Positions 10,863 to 23,040 of a stretch of 64,000 nt of DNA are shown piece after piece. The notes under the pieces are model-generated. The model made no database searches. It was not told the DNA's origin and saw nothing but the letters and a program-made list of their open reading frames with translations. Source of the DNA: Cydia pomonella (taxonomy: Eukaryota; Arthropoda; Insecta; Lepidoptera; Tortricidae); assembly GCF_033807575.1 (NCBI RefSeq), contig NC_084713.1:17025389-17089388 (forward strand), written 5' to 3'. Position numbers and translations under genes: made by a program. Position 1 is the first letter of the stretch; every line of letters starts with the position of its first letter.

Positions 10863-12050
10863 TTAATTGCTAGGTAGGTGGGTCAAAATTATTTTCACTG
10901 TCTTGTTTCTAACCACTCTGTTACGCTTGTATCTATGTCTTCTATCAAATAAATAAAAAAGGATGAGCGCTATTGTATGTCTTTCTAGCTGTAGATTATT
11001 TTACACGAGAACAATTAAAAACAAAATTTCATCTCATACAAAAAACTCCACTCCGTCGCATTTTTTTGGGAGACAGAAAACAAGACAACGAAAATATTTT
11101 TGTGTGGAGTCGCAGTTTCAACCTAACCTTACCCATTTGTTAGAACAAATAATATGCTTTAGAGTAAGTACGAGTAATAATTATGGCAATGTATATTAGA
11201 TGAAGTGTAAATATACCTTATGACCATTATGTTATTAATAACAATATGTATACGGTTAATTAGGTATAAAGGTCGTATGCCATTTATTACGTTATTCAAA
11301 ATAACGATATATCAAAGTATAATATATGAAAAGTACCTAATACTTATAATAAAAAACAACGGGTTGCAATCCAGGAGTGCCGGCAGAAGTGAAAACTTGA
11401 ATATTAACGTTGTGCATTTTTGATATTTTGGAGAAATTGAGTAGCAGTTTTATAAAAAGAGATAATTCTCAATTATACATACGAAAATAAATTTGAGTGT
11501 GGAAGATATTTTGAAATGCGAATTTTATAAAATGTCACACTTTCTGAATGAGATACGCTTTTTCAAAAGTAACCAGGCTTCGATGACATTCAATTTGCAC
11601 TTCACCATGATGTCACGTGTCCTTCTTACGAATTTTCAATCTAACGGTCACGTGACCTGACGTGAGTTTAAAATTTTTTCCCAAACACAAAAAGTGCACA
11701 GCGACGCTAAAGAAATTTTCACTTCAAAAAATGTAGGGCACTCATAAAAAGAAGGTAAGAATATTTACAGCTTACCGCTATTATCCGATTATTAATTATT
11801 CAGGTTTTTAGGAATGCTCTTAAGTCAAGGTCAGTAAAAGGCTCCTTAATTTATGGACGACCCACCGCAGCGGTAAATTACCTATTAAAATCGTAATCAG
11901 CGACTGATTTTCTTAATCGAGAAATGTACTACCCTACATTAGTAAGTACTTACTTGCCAACCTACATTGGATATTTTTATTTTATGCATGTTTTACAATA
12001 TTTTTACTACCATCGAAATTATTTATTACTGTTCGATTACCTGCTAATTT
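10863..12050. other. Gene-free stretch
   Basis: AT-rich, with a short 'cctaacc' block at 11107-11140. No supported gene. Confidence 0.45.
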
Positions 12051-12230
12051 TAATCAACACGAGTTCGTTATTCTTGTACTGCCCGTGGCACACACGATGT
12101 TTTTCATCAAACATCAGGTCAGGAAAAAACTATATTTTTTAATCGTTATAATTAGGTATTAAATACGGTGTCGTTTCAAACATTCGTCTGCCATATTGTA
12201 ATTTTTTTCAGGTTAGGCATAGATAATATA
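12051..12230 (+). repeat. Interspersed repeat, family I, copy 1
   Basis: Shares order and sequence with 47032-47205: 'aacacga(g/a)ttcg', 'attcttgtac', 'gcccgtggcacac', 'atgttttt', and further on 'caggtt' plus 'ggcatag'. The type of element is unknown. Confidence 0.6.
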
Positions 12231-13084
12231 TAAACGTCAGTATTTTAAAAAAATACGCATTTTTACCTATTTAAAATAAACTATTACGCCCGTGGACATA
12301 ATATAGCTCATTCCGTCTCAGTATGTTGGGATACAATAACATAACATAATAAATATATTATTTTTCCATAAAACAATATCTAACCTAAGCGTACGTATAC
12401 CTGATAAACTACCTGTTCATTATCCATTTTTATGCTTCATTATTTTAACTTTAATCTTAAGATTAATTTTATCAAGTATTTCGAGCTTTGATCCTGGCCG
12501 CAGATAAATTTAGAACTAAAACAAAAATTTAATTAAATATACCTCATTTTCAACAGAAGGTAGCTGCGTCTTTCACATTCATTTCGCTAAAGTGTTCGTC
12601 GTGGTTCAGTACTACGAAATCCTTTTAGGCAACTGTAATAAATACTTAATTTCAACAGTATATATTACGGCTTTGGAAAGGAAAGTAAATTATTCCGAAT
12701 TTAAATGAAATTCACGTTCCTGGTAACATTTCGGGAGACATCCGTAATCTTAGAGTTCAGGTTAATTCATAATAAACTTTTAGGGATTTCAGTAAACATA
12801 CGAAATCCTATTTAATAATTTCTTACCGTCAATCATTTATGAATTCCCTATTTCTAAGTTGGATTGAGTGGCGTTCAAACTTTACAAATGGAATTCTAAT
12901 GCCGCTATAGGTTGAAATTTTGTTAAAGGTACACAATTAGATTACGTTTTCTTATTACAGACGTTAATCCCTTTAACAATCCACGCATTTGTATTTTCTT
13001 AGCAAAAAATAAACAAAACTAAATACCTAATAAAAATATCTTTTATATAGACTGTAGTCTGTAAATTATTAGCCGGGCCATATT
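12231..13084. other. Gene-free stretch
   Basis: AT-rich sequence with no repeat that I could place and no supported frame. Confidence 0.45.
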
Positions 13085-13408
13085 AATAGGGGAGAGTGGG
13101 ATAATACGGACATTGGCTAATTTTGGACATTGGAGTATCCAACGTTATACGCCCCTCCGCGCCCCGCTAATCGATTGGGTCGGATGCGTTAGCCATCTTT
13201 AGTGAGTGAACAAATGTTATGCTATACTTAGTATAGCTATGTGGGATTTCGCTTTCTTCCTTTCTGTCAACCATCATAAGTGTAGTATTAAACCTCGTCG
13301 TGAACGTTTATTCTGATGAGCAATATAAATGATAAATAGGATGTCTGCATTTATCCCAAAGTGCCCTTAATTATCCCATTTGATGTCCGTATTTTACCCC
13401 TCCTTATT
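13085..13408. mobile_element. ~324-bp foldback element
   Basis: The left end 'ggataatacggacat' (to about 13112) pairs with the right end 'atgtccgtattttacccctc' (from 13383), giving imperfect inverted repeats of about 28 bases. The interior has no ORF. Structure fits a MITE; superfamily not determinable. Confidence 0.65.
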
Positions 13409-14978
13409 AGGTAATTACGGACAGAAGGTACCTTGTATTTTTGCATATAATATATTTCATACTTGTTCATTGGTAACAGATAATTATTAATGTCGATTTT
13501 TTTGAGGAATGTCCAAAGTACTGAAAACTACTTAGGATTTGGCTTTTATTTGAGTTTTCCCTAACGTGTTCGCAATCAACCCTTTGTCCCCTATACTTGC
13601 TCAACATGAGCGTTAGTAGCCTGGTTTAACGGGTGCAAACATTTAAAAAGTCGAGGACCAGTGAAACTTTCTAATAAGTCGATGTCGATAAAACTAGTAG
13701 CTCTGGGAGCTGTATTTAGACCTGATGAGAATTACTTAAAACTGTATAATGTATAGCTCCGCCGTTATAAAAAAAAATCCAAAAACTAAATCGACGAAAA
13801 GTATATTTAATCATCGAACCTACTCACAAAACTTCACGAGAATAAGTTGAAAATTGCGACCTGCGAAAGGGATACATAAGACAGCATTGTTGCTTGTGTA
13901 ATTTTTAAATATTATAATCATATTTACAATAAAATTAACTGCATTGTTATGCGATTTCATTTTAAATATTTTCAGAATCACTTGAGTCAATGTCAGATAT
14001 TTATACTTTTAAGAAGAATAAATAATCAGGTTTGTAAAATGATTGAAAAAAACAAAAATGGTTTCAATAAAATTAATAAGCTGCTTACTTCAAGGATAAA
14101 TCACAATTTTTATAATAATCTAAAAATTTATATCGATAGCACTTAAGTCGGTATTTAATTAAATACTAACGCAGGTACGTTTTTGCCCCCCAAAATCGGG
14201 TTATGAGTTTAAGAAAAATCCCTATAAGCTAAAAAGTTTGATAAATAGCATGGAACTTTCAACGTCCCACAAGTTATCTACCGACTTGTTCTGTATTCAG
14301 TAACCAGGTCATCTCTATAACCTAGTTATGCAAACTTTGTTGATTATTTCAAATCAACAGTGGTCGATGGTACAGAAATAACAGTCTATCGTTAGAATGC
14401 ATTTTTTATGCGCCGACGGACCAATCGATAGCTTATAGTTTAAATTAGAATGGCAGTACTCTTTTTGATCTGTGGTTTTTCTTTATTTTATATTGAGCAT
14501 ACCTACTTTATGTAATCACGTAAACTAGTTACAACTTACAATCCCATATTCACCCCCTTAGAGATAAAAAAAAACAATATTATCGTCGTGGAGCTCTACA
14601 ATATGCCCAACTTTCAATGATTTAGGCCATGTTTTGTCTATCGATATCTTTACATAAGATTTAGATAAGTGCTTATTTTATGTCGTTACATCAGATTCTG
14701 TCTTAAGGGTTTTACATACGTTGCAAAAAAAGGCATGCGATTTAAGACGTTTGCCAATCGATCGATCAAATGCCGCAATTTATTGCAAATCGCATGAGAC
14801 TATCGGTTATATTTTGTAGAGGTCATCAGGGACTGAGATTAATATTGACCTTTCATTGCTTATTAGTCTCAATCACTGTTTATAAATAGGTAAAAGTTAT
14901 GAGATATTACACTAATTTAGATCAAAATCATTGAACTATTTTATATATTTCAATAGAACGAGGAACATCACTGATTTA
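13409..14978. other. Gene-free stretch
   Basis: AT-rich, with no supported frame and no obvious repeat. Confidence 0.45.
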
Positions 14979-15329
14979 TACCGGGTGGGCCCTGTAACAC
15001 GAGCAATTAATTAAAACATGTATTGTACTCCTCATACGATAAAATTTTGTTTAAGAACTTTTAAAAATTATGAAGTCTTTAGACTTCTTATTTTTCATAC
15101 AAATTAACGATAATCTTCAATGTACGCTATCATCATTGTAATTGATTACTTGTCACGCTTTGAACATACCAAAATTTGCGATACATGTCGTATTAGAATA
15201 AACTTTAAAGTGATGTACTTAAAAATCAAAAACAAGTTATTTTTAAAAGTTGTTGAACAAAAGTTAGTCAGTTTAAGAAGTGCATACTACAGATTAATTT
15301 ACTACTCCTGTTACAGGGCCCATCTGGTA
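14979..15329. mobile_element. ~351-bp foldback MITE with TA flanks
   Basis: Terminal inverted repeats are 'taccgggtgggccctgtaac' (14979-14998) and its near complement at 15310-15329. TA duplications at the ends fit a Tc1/mariner-type origin. The 120-codon frame that overlaps the right end and continues past it has no domain and is not a gene. Confidence 0.75.
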
Positions 15330-15879
15330 TACCTCCTCGATGTAATGTCAAATCAATGTAAAAAATCCGCAATACTTAATATTTTTATTAAAGTTGACAA
15401 CCAAGTTGGATTAACTTATAAAAATTTCAGTACATACTTTTTAGATATCGCTTCTAACTGGTATAATCCTAACCGTTTTTAAACTTTAACACTATAATGT
15501 TTGTTGCGAATGTCCCCCCTGGAGCCGCGCTCGAAAGTTAAGAGACCTGCATAGTAAGCGAGTCGATAAGTAGCGAGCTGAATAATCTGCATGTCAATGA
15601 AGTTGGGAGTTTATGTAATCGCTTCAGTGCAAGTTTGGAGGTTTGGAGCGTTTGGAGGCCTATAGTTGTACCGTTCCCATGAACGGCACAGCTATATTAA
15701 GGCCTAGTTGATTTTTTCACCAGGCTTTATTCTGTTAAAAGTTTTTTTTTATTCAAATGATTGCAGCATAAAGTGCCTAAATTTAAATATAAGAAACTTT
15801 AAGAATAATAAAGAATGGCTAAGTAGCTGAATTTGGGTAGCTCAAAAATAGTAATGGATATTAATATTAATAGGTTAGA
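15330..15879. other. Gene-free stretch between two MITEs
   Basis: No recognisable gene. A short segment with alternating purine-rich 'ggtttggag' repeats lies near 15635-15655. Confidence 0.4.
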
Positions 15880-16023
15880 GTCAGACAAAGATAAGTTGGC
15901 AGCGATTTTGGCAGACAGTTCAAGAGTTGTTTTAGACGTCAAACTTCTATGAAGTTATGACGTTTACTTAACACCTGCACAGGTTGGGCGACCAAAATCG
16001 ATGCCAACTTATCGTGGTCTGAC
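15880..16023. mobile_element. 144-bp MITE, family G, copy 2
   Basis: Same length and terminal repeats (gtcagac, 'aagataagttggcagcgatt') as the copy at 10362-10505. The right end is the complement of the left, with 'cgatgccaacttatcg' before 'gtctgac'. Confidence 0.85.
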
Positions 16024-16945
16024 TTTAGCATCAAGATTGGAGCCTTATAATATCAATCTGTCAATACGAGTTGTATTTTCATATCCTTATAAAAATAGTA
16101 TAAGGGAGTAGTACAAGTAGTATTTTAAGGATACTTTTTAAAGAAACATTTTAAAATAAGACTTTAAAATGTCGATCATGTTCACAACATTAGATTCTTC
16201 TTTTCATCTTAGCATTTTCTCGGTTGCATCCGAAGGTGCCCGGGGTCCGATTCCGGATTCGAATTCGAAGAAGAGGCTCAGTCACTACGTTTTACGAAAA
16301 CAGGTACCATCTGACCTTCCAACTCAGACCCCAGTTACTTATCACAATCTCGAAACGTTTTTGTCCGATATTATATCTGCCAAACCTCAATTTGGTTGAA
16401 CGCGTTTTTTAAACACTATCATTTTGAGAAGGGTTTTAAATCTAACCTAACCTATCCTTATGTCTTCTACAGGATATGTAATTCAAAATTTTGAATTCCT
16501 GGCTTTGAAATAAAACACGTTTGGTGAAATGAAAATGGCAAGAGAAGTAGGTGCTTTGGAGTAACTTCGTCAAGTGCTTCTAGTTTAGTATATATAAGCG
16601 ATTTTCAAAATTTTCTACAAGGATACATACATACCAAATGATGTTTTGTACATGGCTTCCGAGACACTCATTGGCATTATTCGGGGTTCGAATCCAAGAT
16701 CGCGAAGTTTCGTTACCGCCCTAGCGCCCTACCAACAACGCTTCTGTTTACAATATTAGATGCCAAGTTGTTATTTTAGAGGCCCACATTTCAGGCTCTT
16801 TGTTTTTTTGGTAAGCTTTAATTTATTTGCAGTTTTAATGATGACCACTATTTGAAACTTATCTAAATTAATTAGCACTAAATTGTTAATAGATAGTCAA
16901 ATAATATAATGACGTGCCTAATAAATGCTGCTGCTGTTTATTATT
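16024..16945. other. Gene-free stretch
   Basis: The overlapping 76- and 62-codon frames near 16169-16412 show no domain and occupy each other's alternate frames. Not supported as a gene. Confidence 0.4.
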
Positions 16946-17037
16946 AAGATAAAGATAGTTTATTTTCCAAGCAGGCATATTACAATGCGCTTATAAACGT
17001 CTAATAAAGCTACGCCGGCTCTAACCCTACACCTCTA
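16946..17037 (+). repeat. Interspersed repeat, family E, copy 1
   Basis: About 90 bp: 'aaagatagtttatttt', 'aggcatattacaatgcgctt', 'ataaagctac', 'ccggctctaaccc'. Found again at 42683-42772 (+) and about 56958-57050 (-). Confidence 0.8.
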
Positions 17038-17054
17038 AATAATAAGTTTTTGAC

Positions 17055-17265
17055 TACCGGTCTGGCCAAGTGGGTAGTGACCCTGCCTGTGAAACCGATG
17101 GTCCCGGGTTCAAATCCTGGTAAGGGCATTTATATGTGTGATGAGCACGGATATTTGTTCCTGAGTCATGGGTGTTTTCTATGTATTTAAGTATATATAC
17201 ATTGTGGGATTTCGTCAATTTGAGTAATAATTTCCTATAATATTTATTTATTTATTTTATAAATG
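17055..17265 (+). mobile_element. SINE family A, internally shortened
   Basis: The tRNA-like head has an A-box region in 'ggccaagtgggtagtgacc' and a B box in 'gggttcaaatcc'. It is followed by 'tgatgagcacggatatttg' and 'gggtgttttctatgtattt'. Compared with 17841-18105 the middle of the body is missing. The 3' end is AT-rich. Confidence 0.8.
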
Positions 17266-17840
17266 CTTACAGTCAACTCACGGGTGAAATCAAAAGAGGA
17301 GGCTATTAGTAATAATCAATACAACGATTTAACGAATAAATAAGTAAAAAAATTAAACAATAATAATTAGTTAAATAACAATTCCGCGACATCGGCGATA
17401 TTTTGTATTGATATTGAAGGAGCACGTATAAATCAGCAGATTACAATTGTCAAGTCCGATATTGATTATAATTAATATTAGAAACTTCCCAAATGAATGC
17501 GCAAACAAATTACTTTTCGAAACGCGACGTTAGAAATTAAAGCCCACCAATTGTTAAGCCTTTCCTAATACTGACGGGAAACGTCAAACAAAAGCTATCA
17601 TCAATTTAGGACGGCTTTAATTGATGTTGGGAGTTCCACAACTATCAAACATTATTCGAAAATGAATATACATTTATTAAGATGTCTAAAATACGTCAAT
17701 AATATTGTATTTCAGCCCTTTGCATCACTTTTTAACTTTTATCTTACCAAGAAGTGTCTACAAAACAATAACAAATGGAACAGTATTTATTTTCACTCCA
17801 CCAGCTGGTAAAACTCTCTTGATTGTTCAAAACGTTTGAC
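17266..17840. other. Gene-free stretch
   Basis: AT-rich spacer between two SINE A copies; no gene or repeat seen. Confidence 0.45.
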
Positions 17841-18105
17841 GACCGGTTTGGCCTAGTGGGTAGTGACCCTGCCTACGAAGCTGATGGTCCCGGGTTCAAA
17901 TCCTGGTAAGGGCATTTATTCGTGTGATGAGCATGGATGGATGAGTCATGGGTGTTTTCTATGTATTTAAGTATTTATAAATATTTATATATTATATATA
18001 TCGTTGTCTAAGTACCCTCAACACAAGCCTTATTGAGCTTACCGTGGGACTTAGTCAATTTGTGTAATAATGTAGTATAATATTTATTTTATTTTAATTT
18101 TAAAA
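17841..18105 (+). mobile_element. SINE family A, fullest copy
   Basis: It runs from 'gaccggtttggcctagtggg' through the B box 'gggttcaaatcc' and the body ('gagtcatgggtgttttctat', then 'acaagccttattgagcttac'). The end is 'ataatatttatttta'. Use it as the reference for the other copies (1-113, 17055, 22240, 44137, 44687). Confidence 0.85.
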
Positions 18106-18299
18106 ACTGATGAGAAAGTTACATTTTATCCACATGTGTGGCAAAGTAATCCGATGCAAACTTTGAGTTGTTTCCTTATGTTGGTTGGTAGGATTGACTT
18201 TTAAACATTCATGGTGTTTTGCTCTCGTATCACGGTGGCGACAAGTATCACTCATTTTCAACGCTCCACAGTAATGTCGTAATAGTAATGCAGCTATAG

Positions 18300-18602
18300 C
18301 GCTGGTGGTCTAGCGGTAAGAGTGTGCGACTTGCAATCCGGAAGTCGCGGGTTCAAATGATTTTCGGAACTTATGTACGAAGTATCATTTGATATTTACC
18401 AGTCGCTATTCGGTGAAGGAAAACATCGTGAGGAAACCGGACTAATCCCAATAAAGCCTAGTTTAGTTTAGTTGAAAGGTCAGATGGCAGTCGCTTTCGT
18501 AAAAACTAGTGCCTACGCCAAATCTTGGGATTAGATGTCAAGCGGACCCCAGGCTCCCATGAGCCGTGGCAAAAAGGCCGGGACAACGCGAAGAAGAAGA
18601 AG
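18300..18602 (+). mobile_element. SINE family B with 16-bp target-site duplication
   Basis: agtaatgcagctatag at 18284-18299 and agtaatgcagctgtag at 18603-18618 (one mismatch) flank a 303-bp element. The tRNA-like head is 'ggtggtctagcggtaagag' with B box 'cgggttcaaat'. A body containing 'aaaacatcgtgaggaaaccg' follows, and it ends in GAA repeats. The tail part recurs at 60165-60265, and the middle at 26760-26954 and 44340-44420. Confidence 0.85.
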
Positions 18603-18618
18603 AGTAATGCAGCTGTAG

Positions 18619-19136
18619 GTCACATCCGAATGCCACATTTAGGTAGGGAATTTGAGTACGTTTTGCGTTTTTTTTTTTTGGCATACAAGCAATTTGTGTA
18701 CCTACCTGCCTAAAGTTTGTTTTGGGCAGACATTTGGGTGGTAACCATATTTTTGTTAAAATAACATAAAGTCACGACGAAACGACAAATGTGTTGGCAC
18801 CATCCAAATAAAGATACTTAAGTGTTCTTTTCATCTGAACATTTCGTCACGTAAATGCGTTTCTTGCTGGCGTATTGAGACTACAACATACGAAAAATTT
18901 TCGCTACGTTACCCTCTTTACGTCCTTCAATACATTGAAAGGAAAAGACTCCCTTTTAGTTCCGTTTCCATAGATACAAATACTCGTAGGTACGGATATA
19001 TGGATATACTTTACAATAAAGTTATACCTAAAATGTAGCAGCCCCTACAGACACGATTTACCGGCCTATATATTATATTGTCAGATACACATACATAGAA
19101 AAGTAGGCGTACTTACTTATAATATTAGACTAACAT
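18619..19136. other. Gene-free stretch
   Basis: No gene or shared repeat seen. Confidence 0.45.
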
Positions 19137-19284
19137 GCCAATTCGAGTTATAGTTATTCGATCTTTATCCGATATGATATTGACCTGTCAGCGTCAAAAA
19201 TGTTTTTTCTTTAACCATAAACGGGATTTTACACAGACACATCAGTATCATATCGAAAACAGATTAACTAAAACTCGAATTGGC
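19137..19284. mobile_element. 148-bp foldback MITE
   Basis: Left end 'gccaattcgagttatagtta' pairs with right end 'taactaaaactcgaattggc' with two mismatches. Inner 'atccgatatgata' also pairs with 'tatcatatcg'. The split copy at 4835-5190 is a relative. Confidence 0.8.
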
Positions 19285-19436
19285 TTCTGAAAAATAATAA
19301 TATAGAAGTAACTATGTATAAAGTATGACAAGATACAAATAACGTCAAATGGAACATCATTACCCTAAAGTATTTTTTTTAACAAGCTGACCCCATAGGC
19401 GAAGGAATGGAAGGATTTGCGAGGTTCTGGTACGCT

Positions 19437-19508
19437 TCCGTAGCTCAATTGGTTAAGAGCAAACGCACGGATTGTGGAGGTTGCGGGTTCAAGTCCTGCC
19501 GGAAGCGT
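19437..19508 (+). tRNA. tRNA-like sequence, probably a pseudo-tRNA (His-like loop)
   Basis: Acceptor arms gcttccg/cggaagc pair perfectly. The D stem gctc/gagc pairs. The T arm gcggg-ttcaagt-cctgc pairs with one G-T. The anticodon loop 'ttgtgga' would read GUG (His), and its 5' stem strand is acgga. The matching 3' strand is absent, and a few extra bases sit before the stem, so the anticodon arm cannot form. It is therefore most likely a tRNA-derived pseudogene or SINE head, not a working tRNA. No SINE body follows. Confidence 0.45.
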
Positions 19509-19649
19509 AACTTTTTCCATTTTTTCCTTTAATATAAAATCATTAACCTAATTAATTGATACATTTATTTCAAACTATAATAAGTACTTTAAAAGTTATG
19601 AGGAAGAAGAATAGCTAACATTCAACCGGCCAACACTTATGAAGCATGT

Positions 19650-19742
19650 AACACTTATGGAGTTGCAGGCGTCCTTAGACCACGGAGACTGCATACCATC
19701 AGGCGGGCCGTACGCTTGTCTACCATCGACGTAGTATAAAAT
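19650..19742 (+). repeat. Short interspersed repeat, family D
   Basis: 'ggagttgcaggcgtc', 'actgcataccatcaggcggg', 'cgtagtataaaa' match 2964-3101; the upstream part is missing. Confidence 0.7.
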
Positions 19743-20219
19743 GAAATCAACACCTCCCTTTTGCTTTGCCGTAGTCGGTAAAAGGGGTATCCCTTTCCCT
19801 AATTTCATGCTACCTGAGAATGAAATTTTAAATAGTAAGTCTAATTATATTACGCTTGCGAATCCCTCCAGGTTGCAAATGTAATATTTTGCGTTCTAGA
19901 AGAATAATTCAGATTTCTCCTGGTATAGTAGCCACTTGCTTTTTAGTTCAAAATGAAACTTTTCCTAGAAATCCTCTGGATAATAAAGTAGAAGCTAAGT
20001 TTTTGTAATAGATAGCTTTAGTTAAAGAGATTCTTAGGTACAGTCAGGATCAAAAGTAAGGGATCAAACTCAGCGCCCAAATCATTCTATAACGGCTTCA
20101 CAACATTAAGTCTCTATATGTTGAACAATCGCTTAAGGGGCAGTTAAAGAAGCTGTGGCTATCTGACCAGATTTAACTTATTTGTAACTATAAATATATA
20201 ATTATTGTATATAATATAG

Positions 20220-20462
20220 GTATTCTATGTATTTGTTATACTATTACTTCTAATATTTTATTTATTTTCGCCCTCTTTTATAATTTTATTGACTTTCCTC
20301 TAGTCTATTGTACTCAGTGCTATATTTGTCTACCATTCCTCATTAACTCTCACCTACTCAAAGGTTAACTAGAAGAAATCCCTTAAAGGGATACGTTCAC
20401 CTTTGTACTGCTTATCCTGTGCCATATTTATATTTTGTATTTTGTACAATAAAGAGATAAAG
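20220..20462 (+). mobile_element. LINE 3' UTR remnant with conserved hairpin
   Basis: 'aaggttaactagaagaaat' followed by the hairpin atccct-taa-agggat (20378-20392), then 'gtacaataaagag'. The block is homologous to the 3' UTRs at 56048-56176 and 34190-34320. No coding part remains, so this is a strongly 5'-truncated copy of a related LINE. Confidence 0.6.
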
Positions 20463-22104
20463 AGTTTATACATACATACCTACATACAATTAATCGGTAA
20501 AGGATACTTTTGAACGCGGCTGGATACATTGCGATCCCCGGGCTGGATCTTATCTGGCCCAACCTTACCCTTGGAACCATCCTTAGCCATTCAGCGTGGC
20601 AACGAAGCCGGCATATTTGGAACGTTTGGGCCAGAAAGGGAACAGTTCGGGGCTTAATTAATCTTTGACGGGGCTAGTTTGTGGGGTGGGTTTTTTTTTT
20701 TTTTCTGCATGAATATATAATAATCTAGTATAAAATATGTTATATTTCGTTTTATAATTAAACATTATTTTAGCTTTTGAACGCGAAATCTAGATATTTA
20801 TCTTTATTTGGAAAATCCGGTGTGACAGATACTTTGGGCGCGTTATTTCATCCGCTACTATTATTGCCCACTGTACTATGAGTTACTTTTAAGAACTCAT
20901 TTACAAATTATCAATATGAGTATACCCTCGAAGCACAATTTTATCACCATAAAAAGTACCTATGTAACGAGTAAAAATGTTTAAAAAATATTTTAAGCAT
21001 TACCAATATTTTATTTTTCGCTTTGCGATATCTAATTCATACCAAAATATTACCTTAAATGTCAATAAAATAAACACAAATAAATATAGGCATTTAATAA
21101 CTCCTTTGATCTTCGTATTATTAAGCTGAAGTGGCTGAGCACTTGAAAAGGCTCGCCTGCAATAGTCAGCTAACGATTTCTACTTGGGTAGAAATATTCT
21201 TTAGTTGAAAATTCTCGTTAATATTTAAATCTTTTTTGATAAAAAAACACGCTAGATACCGATCTTCTTGTACACTTTGATGATATGAGTGATAGGTATA
21301 TTAAAAAAAATTCCCAATGTCAATTTAACAGCACTGAAGACGAGTCACAAATAGAGCCGTTTTTGAAGTTATTTATAGAGTGTTAAAATAAACTTCATAA
21401 TGCATTGAATAGTCTTCATTTTCTTCAGTCGAAAGAAGCCAATAACGGGCACTAATGGGTGTACCTAATGAAAATCTTCCGAAGAAGATCTCTTGATATT
21501 AACAGCCACCTTTGCGCTGTTCGCACCTTGTCTAAAAGGACACAGATTAAAAATCTCCAGGATGCGAATGAAATCCAGGGTAGGCCACAAAAATATCATA
21601 ACGAATGACTGTTTTTTTATCATTTGCGTGTCTTGCAGCGTGCCGACAGCAAAAGCGCGACTTTTTTGCTTCGCTAGTAATTCGACACCACATTCTTTCA
21701 TTACAAATTTTGATACCTGCCTTTCTTACTTGAACGTATTATTCTAACTCAATAGTTGGATAGGACCTATATACATATAACTATGACATTCCATCACAGT
21801 ATCTCCAGATAGTATATAATGTATAAAAATAAAGCAGCCAACAAAGCTAATTTCAAGTCCGCGTTAAGTAGGCAGACAATCGAGTTAGCTCCGCACAATG
21901 AGTTACCGACCGCGACCTATTAAATGCATTCTGTTTTCTTTGGAGATATTTTTCATTATAAACCTGGACAAAAATTAAAAGTTGAGGCAATTCTGACGAG
22001 TTATCAACTTTTATTTGATATTCTGTCAAACGTTTACGTGTATGTAAAAAGCATAGTATGTATGTACTTCAAGAAAAGAGCGTAGATACACCTATCTTAA
22101 AGAC
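20463..22104. other. Gene-free stretch
   Basis: No supported gene. A short block at 20822-20880 ('actttgggcgcgttatttca') recurs with changes near 4105-4150, so it is another minor repeat. The opposed frames at 21465-21747 have no domains. Confidence 0.45.
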
Positions 22105-22212
22105 CGGCAACGCATTTACCATCCTTCAGTTGTTGCGGGTGTCCATGAGCGACAGTAATCGCTTACCATCAGGCGATTCGTCAGCTCGCGTGCCTCCTAT
22201 ATCATAAAAAAC
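22105..22212 (+). repeat. Diverged relative of repeat family D
   Basis: 'ccggcaacgcatt', 'gttgcgggtgtccatg', 'cgcttaccatcaggcgat', 'atatcataaaaaa' follow the same order as 2964-3101 but differ throughout. Confidence 0.5.
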
Positions 22213-22308
22213 TAATTTAACGATTTGCAAGACCGAAGTCATCCGAGGATCGATCTGACCTAATAGGTAGGGACCCTGCCTATGAAGGCGATGGTTCTGG
22301 GTTCGAAT

Positions 22309-22502
22309 CAGTACCCCTAGTGTAAATAAATTCGATTTCCAAACGTGACGTACGCGTTTGCGTTTAGTCTCATTTTGTATTGGATTTCGAAAGAGCGCGC
22401 CAAGCGGGACGTTTTGGAACCTCAAAATCCTATACAAAATGAGACTTAACGCAAACGCGTTCGTCACGTTATGATGTCGATCAAAGTTACACTAGGGGTA
22501 CA
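22309..22502. mobile_element. ~195-bp foldback MITE, copy 2, inside a SINE
   Basis: Inverted relative to 4947-5142 and closely similar: ends 'tacccctagtgtaaat', inner arms 'gcgtttgcgtttagtctcat'. It sits between the B box and the body of SINE A. Confidence 0.8.
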
Positions 22503-22576
22503 GATCATTGAGCACAGATATTTGTTCCCGAGTCATGGATGTTTTCTATGTATTTAAATATTTGTATTATTATATA

Positions 22577-22932
22577 CAGCGTGTATTTTTGATATTAACA
22601 CATAATCAAAGAGCAGTTAGTTTAGGCTGTAATGAACACACTTTCATAGGTTTTATAAAAAAATGGACGACTTTTATTTTTTCATACAAAATAATTCAGC
22701 AAGCAATGTATCACTACTTTGTTTTAACTCAAAACGTCTCATTAATGACGCGGCGGCGTCACAACTGTCCAAAGTGATCATGATGTATGACATACATTGC
22801 CGCTCGAAAAAATTTCAAAAATTAATTGTGGTCTGGGAGTGAAGACTAAACTAAAAAAACTTTCAGAATTGTTTTATAGCACTAAAACCTACGTCTAGTT
22901 TAAGTTTGAGATTATATCAAAAATACACACTG
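22577..22932. mobile_element. 356-bp MITE inside a SINE, TA(TA) flanks
   Basis: Terminal repeats cagcgtgtatttttgatat (22577-22595) and atatcaaaaatacacactg (22914-22932) are complementary except one base. TATA lies on both sides, fitting insertion into the 'tatatata' part of the SINE. No transposase frame. Confidence 0.8.
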
Positions 22933-23040
22933 TATATCGTTTTCTGAGTACCCACAACACAAGCCTTCTTGAGCTTACCCTGGGACCTAGTCAATCCGTG
23001 TAAGAATATCCGTATAATATTTACATTACTATTTATATTT

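Larger units (their letters stand above)
22240..23040 (+). mobile_element. SINE family A interrupted by two DNA elements
   Basis: The head is at 22252-22308 ('accctgcctatgaaggcgat', B box 'gggttcgaat'), the middle at 22503-22576, and the 3' body at 22933-23030 ('acaagccttcttgagcttac'). Removing 22309-22502 and 22577-22932 restores the SINE A order seen at 17841-18105, apart from about 20 bases lost at the first junction. Confidence 0.75.

Noticed and set aside
15120..15482. 120-codon ORF
   Set aside because: It spans the inverted end of a MITE, is AT-driven, and has no domain.
17055..18360. tRNA genes at the SINE heads
   Set aside because: A and B boxes are present but the arms do not pair, and a SINE body and target duplication follow.
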